This document shows positions 34,020 through 45,754 of a stretch of DNA of 64,000 nucleotides, piece by piece (positions within the stretch are counted from its first letter, which is position 1; each line of letters opens with the position of its first letter). The position numbers and the translations under genes were made by a program. Source of the DNA: Evernia prunastri (Eukaryota > Ascomycota > Lecanoromycetes > Lecanorales > Parmeliaceae). The stretch is taken from contig NKYR01000144.1 in assembly GCA_003184365.1 (NCBI GenBank), positions 379 through 64,378 on the forward strand. Reading direction: 5' to 3'. The notes beneath the pieces are model-generated. The model did no database searches. It was not told the origin of the DNA and saw nothing but the letters and a program-made list of their open reading frames with translations.

Positions 34020-34946
34020 ATGATACTCTTGCCCATGCGCTCGCAAGACCCGAGCCCCAGCCGCCAGAGCAACGAGTCTCGCAACCCTTCTCCTCCAGCC
34101 AGGCATAGGGACTGTTCACCCCAAACATCCGATCTTCGGAAACAAGTGGCAGGTGCAATGCTGTCCGTTATGCCATCAACAAGGCCAGCAACGTCCAAAA
34201 GACCGAAGCTGTCCCTTCAAACCGCCACATTGCCCTCCCCACTCGTTCAAAGATCAGCCGCGGTCACCACTCTCTCTGCTTCTACAGAATCTCCCACATT
34301 CCGGAACAATTGTGGTGATGAGTTTGACGTCCCTCCTCCTACCCCAACATCTGCCATCCAACCTCAGCTACCATTCCCATCCGCTTCGGCCACTTCAACC
34401 GCCTTCCCAGGGGTCTCTCCTTTTCACAATGACGCTCCCTATATCCTCCCCATTGGCTCTCACAGCATCCTTCGCAACAGTCCATTACTCCGCCGACATG
34501 TGTCTGCTGCGTCAACCAGGACTCCGAGACGGATGTTCCCACCCGTAAAGCAAGTAGCCTTCCAGGAGAGACTAGTCGAGGTCATGCCCACCCCAGTCAT
34601 TGAGGAATCGTCAGACACTGAAATCGAGACTTCATTGACGAAAGATCACAAGAAAAGACGAGAAGTCATTGTAGCGGAGGACGGCCACTCAACGCCTATT
34701 CCTGGAAGGCACAAAAGGCGAGCTTGGGTATGGAGACCGGTGGAAGACGATGTTTCGACACCGCTTGATCATAATTCGGCTGTGAATGCCGCCAAGGTCC
34801 CAACGGTCCAAAGACAACTTGGTGTAGTCGATGTGCATCCTGATTTGGAGAATGGGAGGAGGGATGGTGATGATATGGGGCGTTTCCCAACAGCGGACCA
34901 AGAGTTCAGCAATCAGTGCAGCGGAGGATCCACTTTACTTCTATGA
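34020..34946 (+). CDS. Disordered fungal protein, unknown function
   Basis: A single uninterrupted frame of 308 aa starting at the first ATG (MILLPMRSQDP). I do not recognise a domain. It is Ser/Pro/Thr-rich. Two better-ordered short stretches stand out: SILRNSPLLRRHVSA followed by RRMFPPVKQVAFQE (about 160-195), and an acidic-to-basic block ending GRHKRRAWVWRP (about 245-256). Motifs of this kind (Ser-Pro with basic residues and a final WVW) recur in uncharacterised Pezizomycotina proteins and could be phospho-regulated peptide ligands, but that is inference. No membrane segment or signal peptide. It converges with Sec31. Confidence 0.65.
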   Translation: MILLPMRSQDPSPSRQSNESRNPSPPARHRDCSPQTSDLRKQVAGAMLSVMPSTRPATSKRPKLSLQTATLPSPLVQRSAAVTTLSASTESPTFRNNCGDEFDVPPPTPTSAIQPQLPFPSASATSTAFPGVSPFHNDAPYILPIGSHSILRNSPLLRRHVSAASTRTPRRMFPPVKQVAFQERLVEVMPTPVIEESSDTEIETSLTKDHKKRREVIVAEDGHSTPIPGRHKRRAWVWRPVEDDVSTPLDHNSAVNAAKVPTVQRQLGVVDVHPDLENGRRDGDDMGRFPTADQEFSNQCSGGSTLLL

Positions 34947-35321
34947 TGTCAACCACTATCTACGAAGTTACGAGCTTGCATTGATACCCAAATTACCGCC
35001 CTCAAGGGGCCAGCAGTATAGAAGAGATCATGAAGTGAGAAGACAGGAAAGAGAAGAAGTTTTGGTCAATACTTGTTACAATGTTGATGTGGATACGCAC
35101 TTTCCTCGTTACTCTTGAATAGGTAGCACGAGAGACTTTTTGGAGGGCTGGCGTAGTCTATCCACAGAAAGACTCGATAAGGCCCTGAGGTTTCGAGGAA
35201 TCAGCTTACAGCAGCATGCTTGATGAGCCACTGTTCTAGGCTGTCAATGATGGCTTAGTGCTTTTACACGAACCGTCAAAGGCAACAGGAGCTATTTATA
35301 CAGTAACATGGCCCTCTGCAT
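34947..35321. other. Convergent 3' spacer
   Basis: About 375 bases between the ends of the unknown gene and Sec31. A 95-residue frame crosses it from 34831 in another phase and has no supporting features. Confidence 0.5.
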
Positions 35322-38300
35322 TTAGGGGGTCGCTCTGCTCATGGCAATCAAGCGCTTCACTCCAACCTAAGACACAATCAGCCGTCTTCTCGAGTTGGAA
35401 ATCGAAGTAATCAACTCACCATCCAGTTTCCACATTCATCAGTCTTGTTCGTCATGATTTCTACATGTATGGCCTGCGCTTGCTCGAAATCCCTAGCCCG
35501 TACCGCTTGGGCCAGCTCTGCCATAGTCGCAATCGTATCTGCCTTGAGCAGATCCTCGTTATTGAGGTGATCAAACAGTATATTGAGCCTCTTCTCTGTG
35601 TCATTGACCTGCGCTTTGAAAGAGGATGGTGCTCGTGACTTGACACGCTGCATGTCTTGATTGAGGATTTCGTAAATGGGGCGTGCATGCGAAGGAAGAT
35701 GACTTCGGTCTCCAGGGGCTAGATATGTCTTAGCGGCTCGTGCTGTGTAGACATTTCCTTCTGCGGGACTTACGGTATTTAGTGGGCGGTTCAGCAGAAT
35801 TGCGCTGGAACTGAGCAGTCCCAGGCCGAGAACCTTGAGAAGGCGCTTGCGGTGGTGCCAAAGGAGCGGGGGTGGATCTAGATGGTGGGCCAGCTGATAG
35901 AGGCGGCTGTTGTGATGAGTTTTGCGACGGATTGTAATAAGTCTGCTGTGGAGCATATGGATTTGCGGGCAGCGGTCCCTGTCGATTGCCACCAGATATC
36001 ATTGAAAGATCTTGCTGATTTAACGACGCTGCGGGTTGTGCTGGTTGCGAAGGAGCATAGCGATTACTGGGTGGCGGAGCAGATGGTGGAGCATTGTACG
36101 GTGATGGCCTACGGGGAATCGTGGGCTGTGGTTGAACAGGCAGATTGGAAGCTGACGGCGGAGGGGCATAGGTGTTTGCAGCAGATGAGGGTCTCTCGGG
36201 CTGTTGGTGTGAAGGTGGGATATTCGTAGAAGGTGATGACATTCCTGAGGGCAAAGGAAGAGCTCCTTTAGGCGGTGGACCTACTGGTGGCGTCGACCTC
36301 GGTGGCGCTCCGAACGTAGACCCAGTACTAGGCTGCGGCGATGGTTGATAGGTCGTCGACGTGTTCGCACCAACGCCTGGAGTTCCGCGTCTCGAAGCAG
36401 GGGCTTTGAAGAAGCTTTCGGGGGTATCGTTCCAATTGCTCATGTTCGGAGCTTTAGAAGGGGGTTGAAGTAAAGGGGATGCATTCAAGTTTCGTGGAGG
36501 CGGCCCAAGAGGCTGTTTCTGGTATGCAGAGAAGGTAGGTGCAGATGTCAAAGCCGGCGGTTGTCCTGGCTGATACCCCCCAGAACCACCGTAGCTTGGC
36601 CCACCATTGGAAGGGGCGTATGGATTATGATTTTGAGCAGGCAAGGCTGGTGCATATGGATTGCCTAGATCATTAGGTTGTTCAACAACGCTTGGCTGCA
36701 CGTGCTGCTGCTGCTTGGAGTCCGCTTGCGGCACTCGCTGCTTGACTCGGCTAGTGTTCGAAGGCTGTGTAGGTGCTGATACCGGTGCGACCTTTCGTGT
36801 CGCTTGCTGTACTCTGCTCTTCGCGATCTCTGCAGCAGGGTAATTACTAGGTAACAGTTGAAGATACCTCTCCGCAATTTGAAGCTGCCCATGCGCGGAA
36901 GCGATATCGGCGTACTCCGTGTATTTGTCGTACAGAGAAGCGAGCTTCCAGTCCGACGTTTTCCCTTTATCGCTGTCTTGATAATGAGTAACCTCACGAA
37001 AAATGGTGACCTTCTCAATAAAACTTTGTAGCGAACGTGCGTGAACGGAGAAGGAGGAGTCTTTGCTCGTCTCTTGTAGTTCCACACCCTCGTCCTTTTC
37101 CAATTCCGCAATCCAGATAGAGACGACCTTCTCCAACTTGGAGCCTGCAAGGTAACAAAATGATGCGTCTTTTCGAGGATTGCTATCGCCGCTCTCAGCC
37201 TTCATCTGCTCGTCGAGTCGGTCTCCGAGTGCTTCGCAAAGATCGGGAAATTCCTGGGCATCGGCGTACGTGCAGAGAGTCGCCATTATGTCTTTCCAAT
37301 TAGACAGATCTGCATTGTGTACCAAATCCCAAAGATTCTTGCCGACCACAGATGCTAACAGGCGCAAGTAATTCGGACCTCCCGCCTTCCTATTAAAATA
37401 AGCCTTTTGCGCCTTATCAATACATTTTTGACCCCCACAGATGGCGATCATGAATGCATCCGACAATCTGTCTTCTTGCATACATACATCCAACGCCTTA
37501 TCGAACTCTCCCAGCATAATTGCTCGCGTGATTCTTCGATCTGATTCCGACTCTGAGCCAGCGTAGAGTTGAAACGGATTATTTGTTTTTGCACCTTTGG
37601 TGGCTGCGAGTTCGGAAAGAAAGTTGTCGCCGTCAGTGCTGTTATCAAAAAATGCCGAGAGACGATTGGACTTGGAGGTGGATGGTTCTTTCAATCCTTG
37701 AGGCTCCTCATCTTTTAGACCATCCATTGACAGCTTCGAAATACCATCTGCTGCCTCATCATCTTGGCTCGAGAACCCAAGGTAGCTCACGAGGTCCTTC
37801 CTTGGACTCTTTGACGTCAGTGTCTTGATGACCTTCCAATCTGCCTTTACCGCGTCAGACTTAGTTTCAGATATTCTCTTTTCACAGATACTACTTAGAT
37901 CATTCTGCGTCAACGCTGCTTCGAACGCCTCGTTCGACGAAGCGATACCATTGTCGATTGCAAAAGTCGAGATGCGAATCATCGATCTCTTTGATGTCTC
38001 CAACGCACTTGCTTTGAAATCGATAATCTTCCCGCCAAAGCCAAACGATGCACCGCAGGGCCTCTGTAACCATTTTGGGGCTTTTTGAAGGTTAAAGCTC
38101 GTGCCTTGGGGTTGTGACTGCGCCTTGTTGAAGAAGTCATCGTCGTCTACGGTCTGCGAGTGACTGCCAACGACGACGTCTGTCTCAGGTTTAGTGCTTT
38201 GAATTGACTGCACTGCGATTTTGCCAGCGAAAGAAGCGGTAGCAACAAGACCAGGATTGTGAGGGTTCCATTTTGTCTGAAATGCCCAGTTGGTAACAAC

Positions 38301-39456
38301 TGGGAATTCGCCGTACGAATCACCCGTTTGAGGATTCCAGCAAATATTTCTGTTATCTTTTCCAGAGGATAGCAACAAATCACCGTCTTGTGAGCACCAG
38401 GAGAGCGAGAGTACACCTCCGTCATGACCTTGCAGGACCTAAAAGCATTCAGTGTACCTTCTGTCGTAGAAATCAGAGAGTATTTACCCGCTCTGGAGCG
38501 TTCGCGTTCCTCAAATCCCACACCAGAATGACAGGATCGGTATCATTAGGAATGGCGGTAATAAGCCGAGTGGTCTAATACTGAATAAGCCACAGACTTT
38601 ACAGTTTTCACTATACTAAATACCTTGACTGGATCCCAAGCTATTGCACTGACAGGCTTTCGGCCCAAATTGTTCAGAGTCAGACTTTCTCTCTTGTTCT
38701 TCACATCCCATACGGTCATTGTCCCTCCACTACTGCCCGTGGCCAAGATGTGTGCTGTTCTTTTATTCCAATCAAGGCAGTCGAAGTCGTCAGCTCTAGC
38801 AACTGCATTACCCATGCGGAATGGACTTCCAACATTATTTAGATCGGAAATGAACAGCTAGATCAGCATCAGCTGTCGAACGAGACAATTAGATGGTCTC
38901 CGCACCTCGCCTTTAGCTCCCACTGTAGCTAGCAATTCTGAGCGAAACACATTGAACTGTAATGCTTTGATAGCACCGCCGTGCTTTGACGTCCGTGATT
39001 TGAACGCGTCCCTAAGACACGGTGAGACCTGGGTTTGGGCATTGGACAACGAGCCTCACCCATCCCCACTGAGAAGATTGTCTGCATCCCACAGATCCAG
39101 TGAGCCATTGTCCAGCGCGCCAGCGATTATGCCTTCCGATCGGTCGTCGTCCCCATTCGTCCACGCAATGTCGTTAAACCTGACCGGGAAATCACTGTCA
39201 GCACCTTTATTTAAAAGGGTGGAAGGGGAAAAGATCTCGGGACACACCGCGAGTCAGTACTGATACTCGCGACTGGCTTTGATTCCCGACCCTGCTGAGG
39301 ATTGTCCAGATCCAGATCCCACAGCTCAAGTTGGGTCTCATTGGAGAAACCCTCGTCGACAGCCCCGGCCTTCGTACCAGTAGCGAGGAAAGTTGAAGAT
39401 GTGCCGGATGACCAGGCGAACGTAGCTGTCCTTGGGATCTGCCGTAACCCAACCAT
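35322..39456 (-). CDS. SEC31: COPII outer-coat protein Sec31
   Basis: Eight exons (39248-39456, 39060-39179, 38906-39011, 38624-38857, 38488-38574, 35774-38438, 35420-35718, 35322-35366) join in phase to give 1254 aa. With Sec13 it forms the outer cage of vesicles leaving the ER. The N-terminal third is a WD40 propeller (for example ATGSSGGTMTVWDVKNKRES, LITAIPNDTDPVILVWDLRN, LLLSSGKDNRNICWNPQTG). An alpha-helical ACE1 region follows, including GEFDKALDVCMQEDRLSDAF. Next comes a long Pro/Gln-rich segment (about 740-1140) that contacts Sec23/Sar1, and a helical C-terminal domain of about 110 residues. The last exon adds only 14 residues. Start: MVGLRQIPRTATFAWS, as usual for the family. Confidence 0.95.
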
Positions 39457-39824
39457 ATTAAGCCGTTGAGTGCTTCAATCGATGTGCTCGTGGAGCTGGA
39501 GAGGAAGGGCAATAAAGATAGATGGTAATGTGAATGACAATAAGGAAATAAGGATGCCGCTGTAGTGCTCCACAGTTTAGTATTTAGTGTTAATTTCTGC
39601 CTGTGAGATCTAACGCCCAGCCATCTGTATCAAGAATTAACTGCTGCAAAGTGTCCTTGACCAATTCTCGGAGTTTGTGCTGTTAGGTAGCTTTGTAGCG
39701 TCGGCATCTCAACTCTCTTTTTCTCCGTTCAATCTTCCCCATTCAAATCCTTCGCTTCTGACAGGGTTTCACTACCATGCCACTACAAGCCTCTTCTACA
39801 ATCTATCTATTCTATAACTGCAAC
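39457..39824. promoter_or_regulatory. Divergent promoter, SEC31 / RRM gene
   Basis: About 370 bases between two divergent start codons, with pyrimidine-rich tracts near 39715-39815 before the RRM gene. No specific element recognised. Confidence 0.45.
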
Positions 39825-40392
39825 ATGACAGAATCGGTATGTGTCTCTCGCCCCTTGTCTCTATTTCCCAAGGCCAACATCTGTAGTCCCGCCTGAAATC
39901 AACAGTCTACGTCGCTGGTTTAGATAACGCAGTGAACAATAAAGTATTGGCAGATGCCTTCTTGCCTTTCGGCGAGATTGTAGATGTCACAATACCAAAA
40001 CCAGAGCTACAATCATCGACGGATCCTCACAGAGGATTCGGCTATGTCGAATTCGAACTTCCAGGAGATGCAAAAGAAGCAATCGATAATATGGACCAGA
40101 GTGAGCTGTTCGGTCGAGTTGTGAAGGTCGCGGCAGCAAAACCGCAGAAAGACAGCAACGCGGGTCTTGGAAGCAAAACCGCTGTTTGGGAATCGGTAAG
40201 CCGGGCCTCTTCGTTGCTACGGTGGAATTCAATTTCTGACCACACATTAAGGAGGGTTACCTTGCAAAGCATGCCGTGAGCGAAGAAGACCGGATAGCAA
40301 TAGGTCCAGGACGAGAAGACCCAGAAGCCATCGCAGAGGACCCAATGCAGGATCTTGAAGGCTTAGACGTAGCTGGCCCGCAGCTGGTGTGA
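39825..40392 (+). CDS. Single-RRM protein related to the Cyp33/PPIE RNA-binding domain
   Basis: Three exons (39825-39836, 39887-40195, 40252-40392) give 153 aa. The first exon is four codons (MTES). One RNA-recognition motif spans about residues 8-85, with RNP2 VYVAGLDN and RNP1 RGFGYVEFE. The sequence ADAFLPFGEIVDVTIPKPE and IDNMDQSELFGR closely follow the RRM of the cyclophilin PPIE/Cyp33, but no cyclophilin domain follows. The rest is a short acidic tail. In many ascomycetes this RRM occurs as a stand-alone protein; a role in the spliceosome is inferred from the PPIE homology only. Confidence 0.85.
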
Positions 40393-40602
40393 AAGCGCAA
40401 CGGAGTAGCCTAGTCAATTTGCTCGATTTTCTGAGTGGCATTCTAGGTTCCTTGAAGGTTTTCCTACCACTTGTATGTACATGAAAACGACCTCCTAACG
40501 CGCATTGCTCAGACTTTTGACAGTCTCGGAACCCTAATTCCAGCACCGCTCACAAAACAGACCATCATTGTTGGGACCAAATGACACTTTGTAGAGATTT
40601 GG

Positions 40603-41099
40603 TCACTTGAAAGTATCTGATCGATTCGACTTGTGAAGACGTAGTGTCTTGTCCGTGACGAGTTTATTCCCCAGACTGTAGACAGCAAATCCGATGGCAA
40701 CACTGAAGTAGGCGTTCAATCAGTTCCATTATCTAAAGTGGATCAATCGAGCTTACCCAAGTACAACACCTGTTGTTATGGAAGGTCTTAGCGAAGGTAT
40801 TGTAGAGATCTACGGACGGCCTTAACGTACCCAACGGCATGAGCTCAGGAGGGATCTTCTTCAGTGTTCGCAGACGCTGAGATATTGTGTGTGCTGTCCA
40901 AGGATAACGTTAGCCTCATGATTTCAGCAAAATTTGCGCAAGTGTACGGCGCTATTGAAGAGATTGACGATCATACCGCTGTGCTCCTCTTTCTGCTGAA
41001 GGTTAGTGACGATGAGGTAGGTGGACGACGTTGACTTACAGGCATTGGCCTGAAAAGTGGCCTCGTTGGCTGCATCCCGAGAATACGAGTGGGATACAT
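40603..41099 (-). CDS. NDUFA4/MLRQ-family respiratory subunit
   Basis: Five small exons (41040-41099, 40977-40995, 40831-40893, 40757-40769, 40603-40702) join in phase to give 84 aa; the fourth is only 13 bases. The product has an N-terminal part that may be matrix-facing, then LKKIPPELMPLGVVLG leading into one membrane helix (VVLGVAIGFAVYSLGNKL) and a short basic tail. That is the layout of the MLRQ/B12D/NDUFA4 family, first listed under complex I and later shown in mammals to belong to cytochrome c oxidase. A donor-acceptor pair upstream (near 41158 and 41127) suggests an intron in the 5' leader. It shares a 252-base divergent promoter with COX12. Confidence 0.82.
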
Positions 41100-41351
41100 G
41101 CTTGAGCCTTGCGACAACAGTTGCGAGCTATGGACTGGGACGCTTTGGAACTTACGTAGTAGTATTGATGAGGTTGAGGGCGCCTGAACAAGATGGCGTG
41201 AAATAGGGCTGGAAACCGTTTCGACGTGGCGCCAAGAAGGCCAAGCTTTGACGTCTTTCAGTGTCACCAAGCCACTGCTCTTTAATCACGTATTTTGCCC
41301 AGTTACAACCGTCCCGAGCGACACCCAAGTCTCTTTTAAGCATTCATCAAA
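41100..41351. promoter_or_regulatory. Bidirectional promoter of two complex IV genes
   Basis: 252 bases between the start codons of the NDUFA4-like gene (minus) and COX12 (plus). No other gene fits, so both transcripts must start inside it and their leaders probably lie back to back or overlap. Confidence 0.7.
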
Positions 41352-41919
41352 ATGGCGGATGATGAAGACAAACTCGTCACTAAGCCGTTCAAATTTGTTA
41401 CGGGTAAGTATTCTTCGATCGTTGCCTCGGTGCTGTATTTACTGATGTACATGACAGCCGGTCAGCTCCCTTCGCCCTTATCTCCCTGCAGAACACTTGG
41501 AACGAAGTCTCATGTGGCCGCCGTTAGTCCCACTGACTGACGTCGTACCTATATCTAGGCTTCGATGCTCGATTTCCCAATCAAAATCAGTGCGTATCCA
41601 ATCAGTTCCTCCTGTGTAAAAGGCTTATACATTCTACAGAACCAAGCATTGCTGGCAAAACTATGTCGACTACCACAAATGCGTTTTAGCTAAGGGCGAA
41701 GACTTCGCTCCATGCCGTCAGGTACTTTCCAAGGCTGTATGTTCAGACCCTCAAGCTCATCTTCGCTCTCTAGTTCTTCCTCGCCTATCGGTCACTTTGC
41801 CCTAGTGCTTGGTGTGAACGCTGGGACGATCAGCGAGGTATGGCCGGGCCCTGCCATCCATCGCATGACTTCTAACCTCGTCAACAGAGAATGGCAACTT
41901 CCCAGTTGATCTTGAGTAG
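41352..41919 (+). CDS. COX12: Cytochrome c oxidase subunit VIb (COX12)
   Basis: Five exons (41352-41403, 41559-41589, 41640-41721, 41774-41837, 41888-41919) give 86 aa. This is the intermembrane-space subunit of complex IV that helps hold the dimer and contacts cytochrome c. It has the family signature FDARFPNQNQTKHCWQNYVD and the paired cysteine motifs: CX9C (HCWQNYVDYHKC) and CX10C (CRQFFLAYRSLC), oxidised by Mia40 on import. No presequence, as expected. The first intron (155 bases) is long for this window. Confidence 0.95.
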
Positions 41920-42194
41920 AAATGAATCACTTCTGTCAGAAGAAACCGGACAAATGGTTTCAGAGAACTCAACCGGGCTGTGATTACTTCAATGGGCACT
42001 CCCCATAATTGTACTACATCAGATACTGAAGAATAGAATTGAGGTCCTTTCCAATATTTATCCAGGCTGCTAATATTCAATCACGGGATTATATTTGTTT
42101 GATCTTATGTTCATGTTGTGAATGCCGTGCATTATGTAGGTTTCCCTAAAGCCTTAATACATACATCTGTGGCTCGTGACAATGACAATAACAA

Positions 42195-42901
42195 TCATGC
42201 AGCCTCGACTCCACCTCTGGCCAGATCGAGCAATGCTTTCTCCTGCCTCTTGACCTCATTCAACCTGGCCTGCGCCTCTCTGTCTCTCTCGCTCCGCCTC
42301 TTCTCATCTTCCGCGTCGCTCAATTCGGCCAACTCCTCTGGACTCGCCTCGTATGGGACTCCCTGCGTAATCTCTAAAAGCCTTGATAGAATGTTACTCT
42401 CGTGCTTATGTTTCATGTCAATTGTCTCTATTCTGCCAGTAGGCGCATGTCCTGATGACGCTGTAGACGGATCTGTAGACGAAGAAGACGCAGGCGATGC
42501 TGTAACGGAATAAGACTTCGGAGGAGGGGCGAAGAAGACTGTAAGGGTCGCAGGTCCTTCTTGATCAAGGGTACGGTTTACAGTCATCGATATCGCGGGA
42601 TTGTGGTACTTGAGCCGGGGGAGATATTTGCGCCAAACTTTACGAGCGCCGAAGTGGCCATCATTGAATTTGTGGGCGAAGTCGAGATGTATCCGCTTGA
42701 CGTCGTTCGATAATACAGCTGCTCCAGGCCCAATACGTACATCGAGAAGCTATGTCACGTATTAAGGCGTGCATCCACAATTACTAGAAGACTGTCTGCC
42801 TTATACTCACTTTCTGTACGCATGATTAGCGAAGTGAGATCGAGTTGCTCAAAGTCGAGACCCACCGCTTTCAGCTTTTTCATACGCTTTACAACGTTCA
42901 T
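42195..42901 (-). CDS. MRP49: Mitochondrial large ribosomal subunit protein (MRP49/mL61)
   Basis: Two exons (42866-42901, 42195-42749) give 196 aa. Exon 1 encodes MNVVKRMKKLKA; the 116-base intron (GTGGGT...CATAG) restores the frame to LLDVRIGPGAAVL. The conserved core includes DVKRIHLDFAHKFNDGHFGARK and RKYLPRLKYHNPAIS, typical of fungal mL61, of the thioredoxin-like L51/S25/CI-B8 fold. The C-terminal third is a charged helix (EDEKRRSERDREAQARL), longer than the yeast protein. Part of the mitoribosome that translates the mitochondrial oxidase subunits. Confidence 0.85.
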
Positions 42902-43063
42902 TGTTCCCTTTTTGTGGATCTTGGCATCTCAGTGTTCCTTGTCGAACGAATTGATCGGCGAGTATAATTTCTTTAATAACTTACGCGATACAGTCTAGCT
43001 GTATCAATACAAATCATCTTTGCTTCTTCCAATCTTCCAAGGTTCCAACAAGCTTGCTCTTCA

Positions 43064-45490
43064 ATGCATATCATTCCCAAAATGGCCTCACCTGGGCTCG
43101 GTGCATCAAGCAAGATGACGCTAGGGCGTTCGCAAAGGTCTTGGAGACATAAGACTTTCTCGACGGTGCAGCGATTGGCAACTACTACCTCTGTTTACCC
43201 TTCTGCTCGTGCACCCAAAGTCAATAAAGACAGGTTGTGGGCCGATATTCATCAAACTTGTCAATTTGGGCAGGGTGAAAGATGGGGCAAGTAGGTCATT
43301 GTCCCAAGTCTTCTCTTTTTGGAAAACAGAAGACGTCAGTACTGTCTGCTCCGATTTAGCTGACCTCGCAGAGGCGAGCACGAGACTGGTATGTCCAGGC
43401 TGGCTCTATCTGATGGCGATCGAGAAGCTCGCGACTGGTTTGTGGCAACTACAGAATCTCTTGGTTGTAGCACCAATGTTGATTCGATGGTATGAGGAGC
43501 GACCTGCGGCCCTTTTGGTGATCCTACAAGTTGATTTTCGATATTTTCGATGCAGGGTAACATATTTGCGGTAAGAAGAGGAATCAACAAAGAGCCGCCA
43601 ACAGTTGCAGGATCACATTTAGATACCCAGCAAGTCTTCCAAAGCAGAATAATTACCAGAGCCGATGATTGATCGTCTACAGACCCACTGGGGGCCGATA
43701 TGTAAAACCAGGCTGTGCTAGTGGTCAGAGCAAAGCTGATCAAAGAGCAGGATGGGATCCTAGGAGTCTGTGCCGGTGTCGAAATGCTTAAAGTCTTACA
43801 CGAGCAGAAAATCGAAACTCATTTTCCAGTGGGCGTGGTCAACTGGACCAAGTGAGCCACACTGATGCAAACGTTTAACAACACTGATACGTGGTTTGGC
43901 TCGCAGCGAAGAGGGGGCAAGATTTCCCATCTCAATGGTATCATCAGGAGTATGGGCCGGCAAAATTCCCATCGAAAAAGCTTACAGTCTTCAAGAAATT
44001 GGAGGTGGGAAGCAGACCATGAAGCACGAGCTCGAACGTATTGGCTATCTTGGTGCAACAGAATCCAGCTTTAGTGCAATGCCTATCGCAGTAAGTAGCA
44101 AAATCTTTGGCCTTTCACAGGTAGAAAGCTGATCGTGATCGCAGGCACACTTTGAATTGCATATCGGTAAGGGCAGTTGTTCCTGTTTTTTGGGACTTCC
44201 TTGTTGCGATTTCTCAGACCATCTGTACCCATTCTAGTGCTAGATTCGCTCTGCAAGCTCCATCTTAATTTGCAAACATTGTTAGACTGATCTGTGGGGA
44301 GATAGAACAAGGTCCTCGTCTTGAAAGCCAGAAGCAGAAGATTGGAGTGGTTCATGGTGTAAGCTAAGAGTACTGGAAATTTGAACCAGCCTGTTGACCA
44401 CCACAAGGTCCAAGCCTACCGCTGGCACACTATAGAGGTCAAAGGTCGCGACTGTCATACGTAAGTATCTTAGGACTCCAAATCTCCTCCTCTGAACCAG
44501 GTATTGAGTCTTGAGATATGTTTTGAGAGTGTTTACTCTCTAGACGGTATTTAAGGCTCCCCTCAAACAAGCCAGACTGACGCCGAATTCACAATCAGTG
44601 GCACAACCGATTTTAGCAATAGATCTGAGTATGCGTTTCCAGTGCAGTCATTGTGGATTAGGAGGTGGAAACCTTGAGCCTGGAGACTTTTCTTGGAAGC
44701 TATTTACTCCATTGACAAATTCCAATAGTCAAGGCTTTCCCTCAAAAAGGCGATACTGACTCCTAACTCTTGCTATAGTGCGATGCTCACGGCAGCAAAA
44801 ATGATACTACATTCCCATCGACTTGCAGCGAAGCACTCTTGCTTGGCAAGTACTGGCCTCTTGAGTTTGAAACCTGGCAGCACAAACACTGTGCCAGGAA
44901 ATGTGCGTTTTGCCCTTGACATCCGGGCCGGCGAAGACGATCGCTTGATGATGCTGGAACATGAGCTCAAAGTGGACTTTGATAAGATTGCAAAAAATGA
45001 AGCAGTAGATGATTTGAACGAGGGCGGTACTATTGGCAGAGCATGCACTGCGGAATGGACTCTAGATGCACCAAGTGAAGCCATCAAGTTCGATGAAGAC
45101 TGTATTCGTTGCGTGGATGAAAGCGCAAGAGAACTCTTCGGAGATGAACATGGGAAACTCACACAGGCAATGATTAGTGGAGCTGGGCAGTACGAACTCC
45201 CGAGCCCCTGATTCCTCCGAATGTCTTCAAAGCTTCGGGGCTCCTCACTCATTTTCATGACTCGAATTCTCGCATAGAAGAAGCTGCTGCTGACAGGAGA
45301 ATCATTCAGTGACAGTGTCTTCTGCAGCAAAGTAGCACCGACGTCGATGATATTCGTACCATGTCGCGATGGAATCTCCCATAATCCAGCCGAACATTGT
45401 TCGCAGGAAGATTGCGCGATTGGAGCGCAGGTTCTTTTGGGCGCCGTGATCAAATATGATTTGCTTAGAGCACAACGAAGTAGTAGGTGA
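43064..45490 (+). CDS. M20-family N-carbamoyl-L-amino-acid hydrolase
   Basis: Twelve exons (43064-43290, 43372-43489, 43556-43629, 43683-43701, 43751-43851, 43907-44090, 44145-44166, 44306-44358, 44408-44460, 44599-44628, 44779-45189, 45310-45490) join in phase to give 490 aa. Raw frames look broken, but every break is a splice site. The intron after 43629 has a GC donor (GCAAGT); exons 4 and 7 are 19 and 22 bases. Metal-site motifs of this peptidase fold are all present: GSHLDTQ (His136), GGRYDG (Asp147), NEEG (Glu181/182), HFELHIEQGP and the late His in SHNPAEH. DCHTGTT and GAGHDS are also typical. Relatives hydrolyse N-carbamoyl amino acids, ureidoglycolate or allantoate, so substrate is not fixed. 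Starts at 43064 or 43079; the N-terminus could be a mitochondrial presequence. Confidence 0.88.
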
Positions 45491-45754
45491 TAGAGAAGAA
45501 CCGCTCTGTAGGCTTTGTGGCAGAATGTAGGGTCATTTATTCGCAGATGTACAGTTCAGCATGTACACATCAGTCAGTAGCACGTCACAAGGAACGCGGA
45601 ACAGATACTGTAGGAGACTTTGGCTTTTCATTGGAGGCTGGCTATTCGCAGTATGCTCCGGCTCCTTCAACCAAAGCTAATCCCGCCTTCTCTCTGACTC
45701 GGCCAAACACTTCCCCTTTCAGCCGCTCGAGCCACTCAAGATCACATGAGTCCC

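Noticed and set aside
43064..45490. Interpretation as an M20 hydrolase pseudogene
   Set aside because: All twelve exons join in phase with consensus splice sites and every active-site motif is present.
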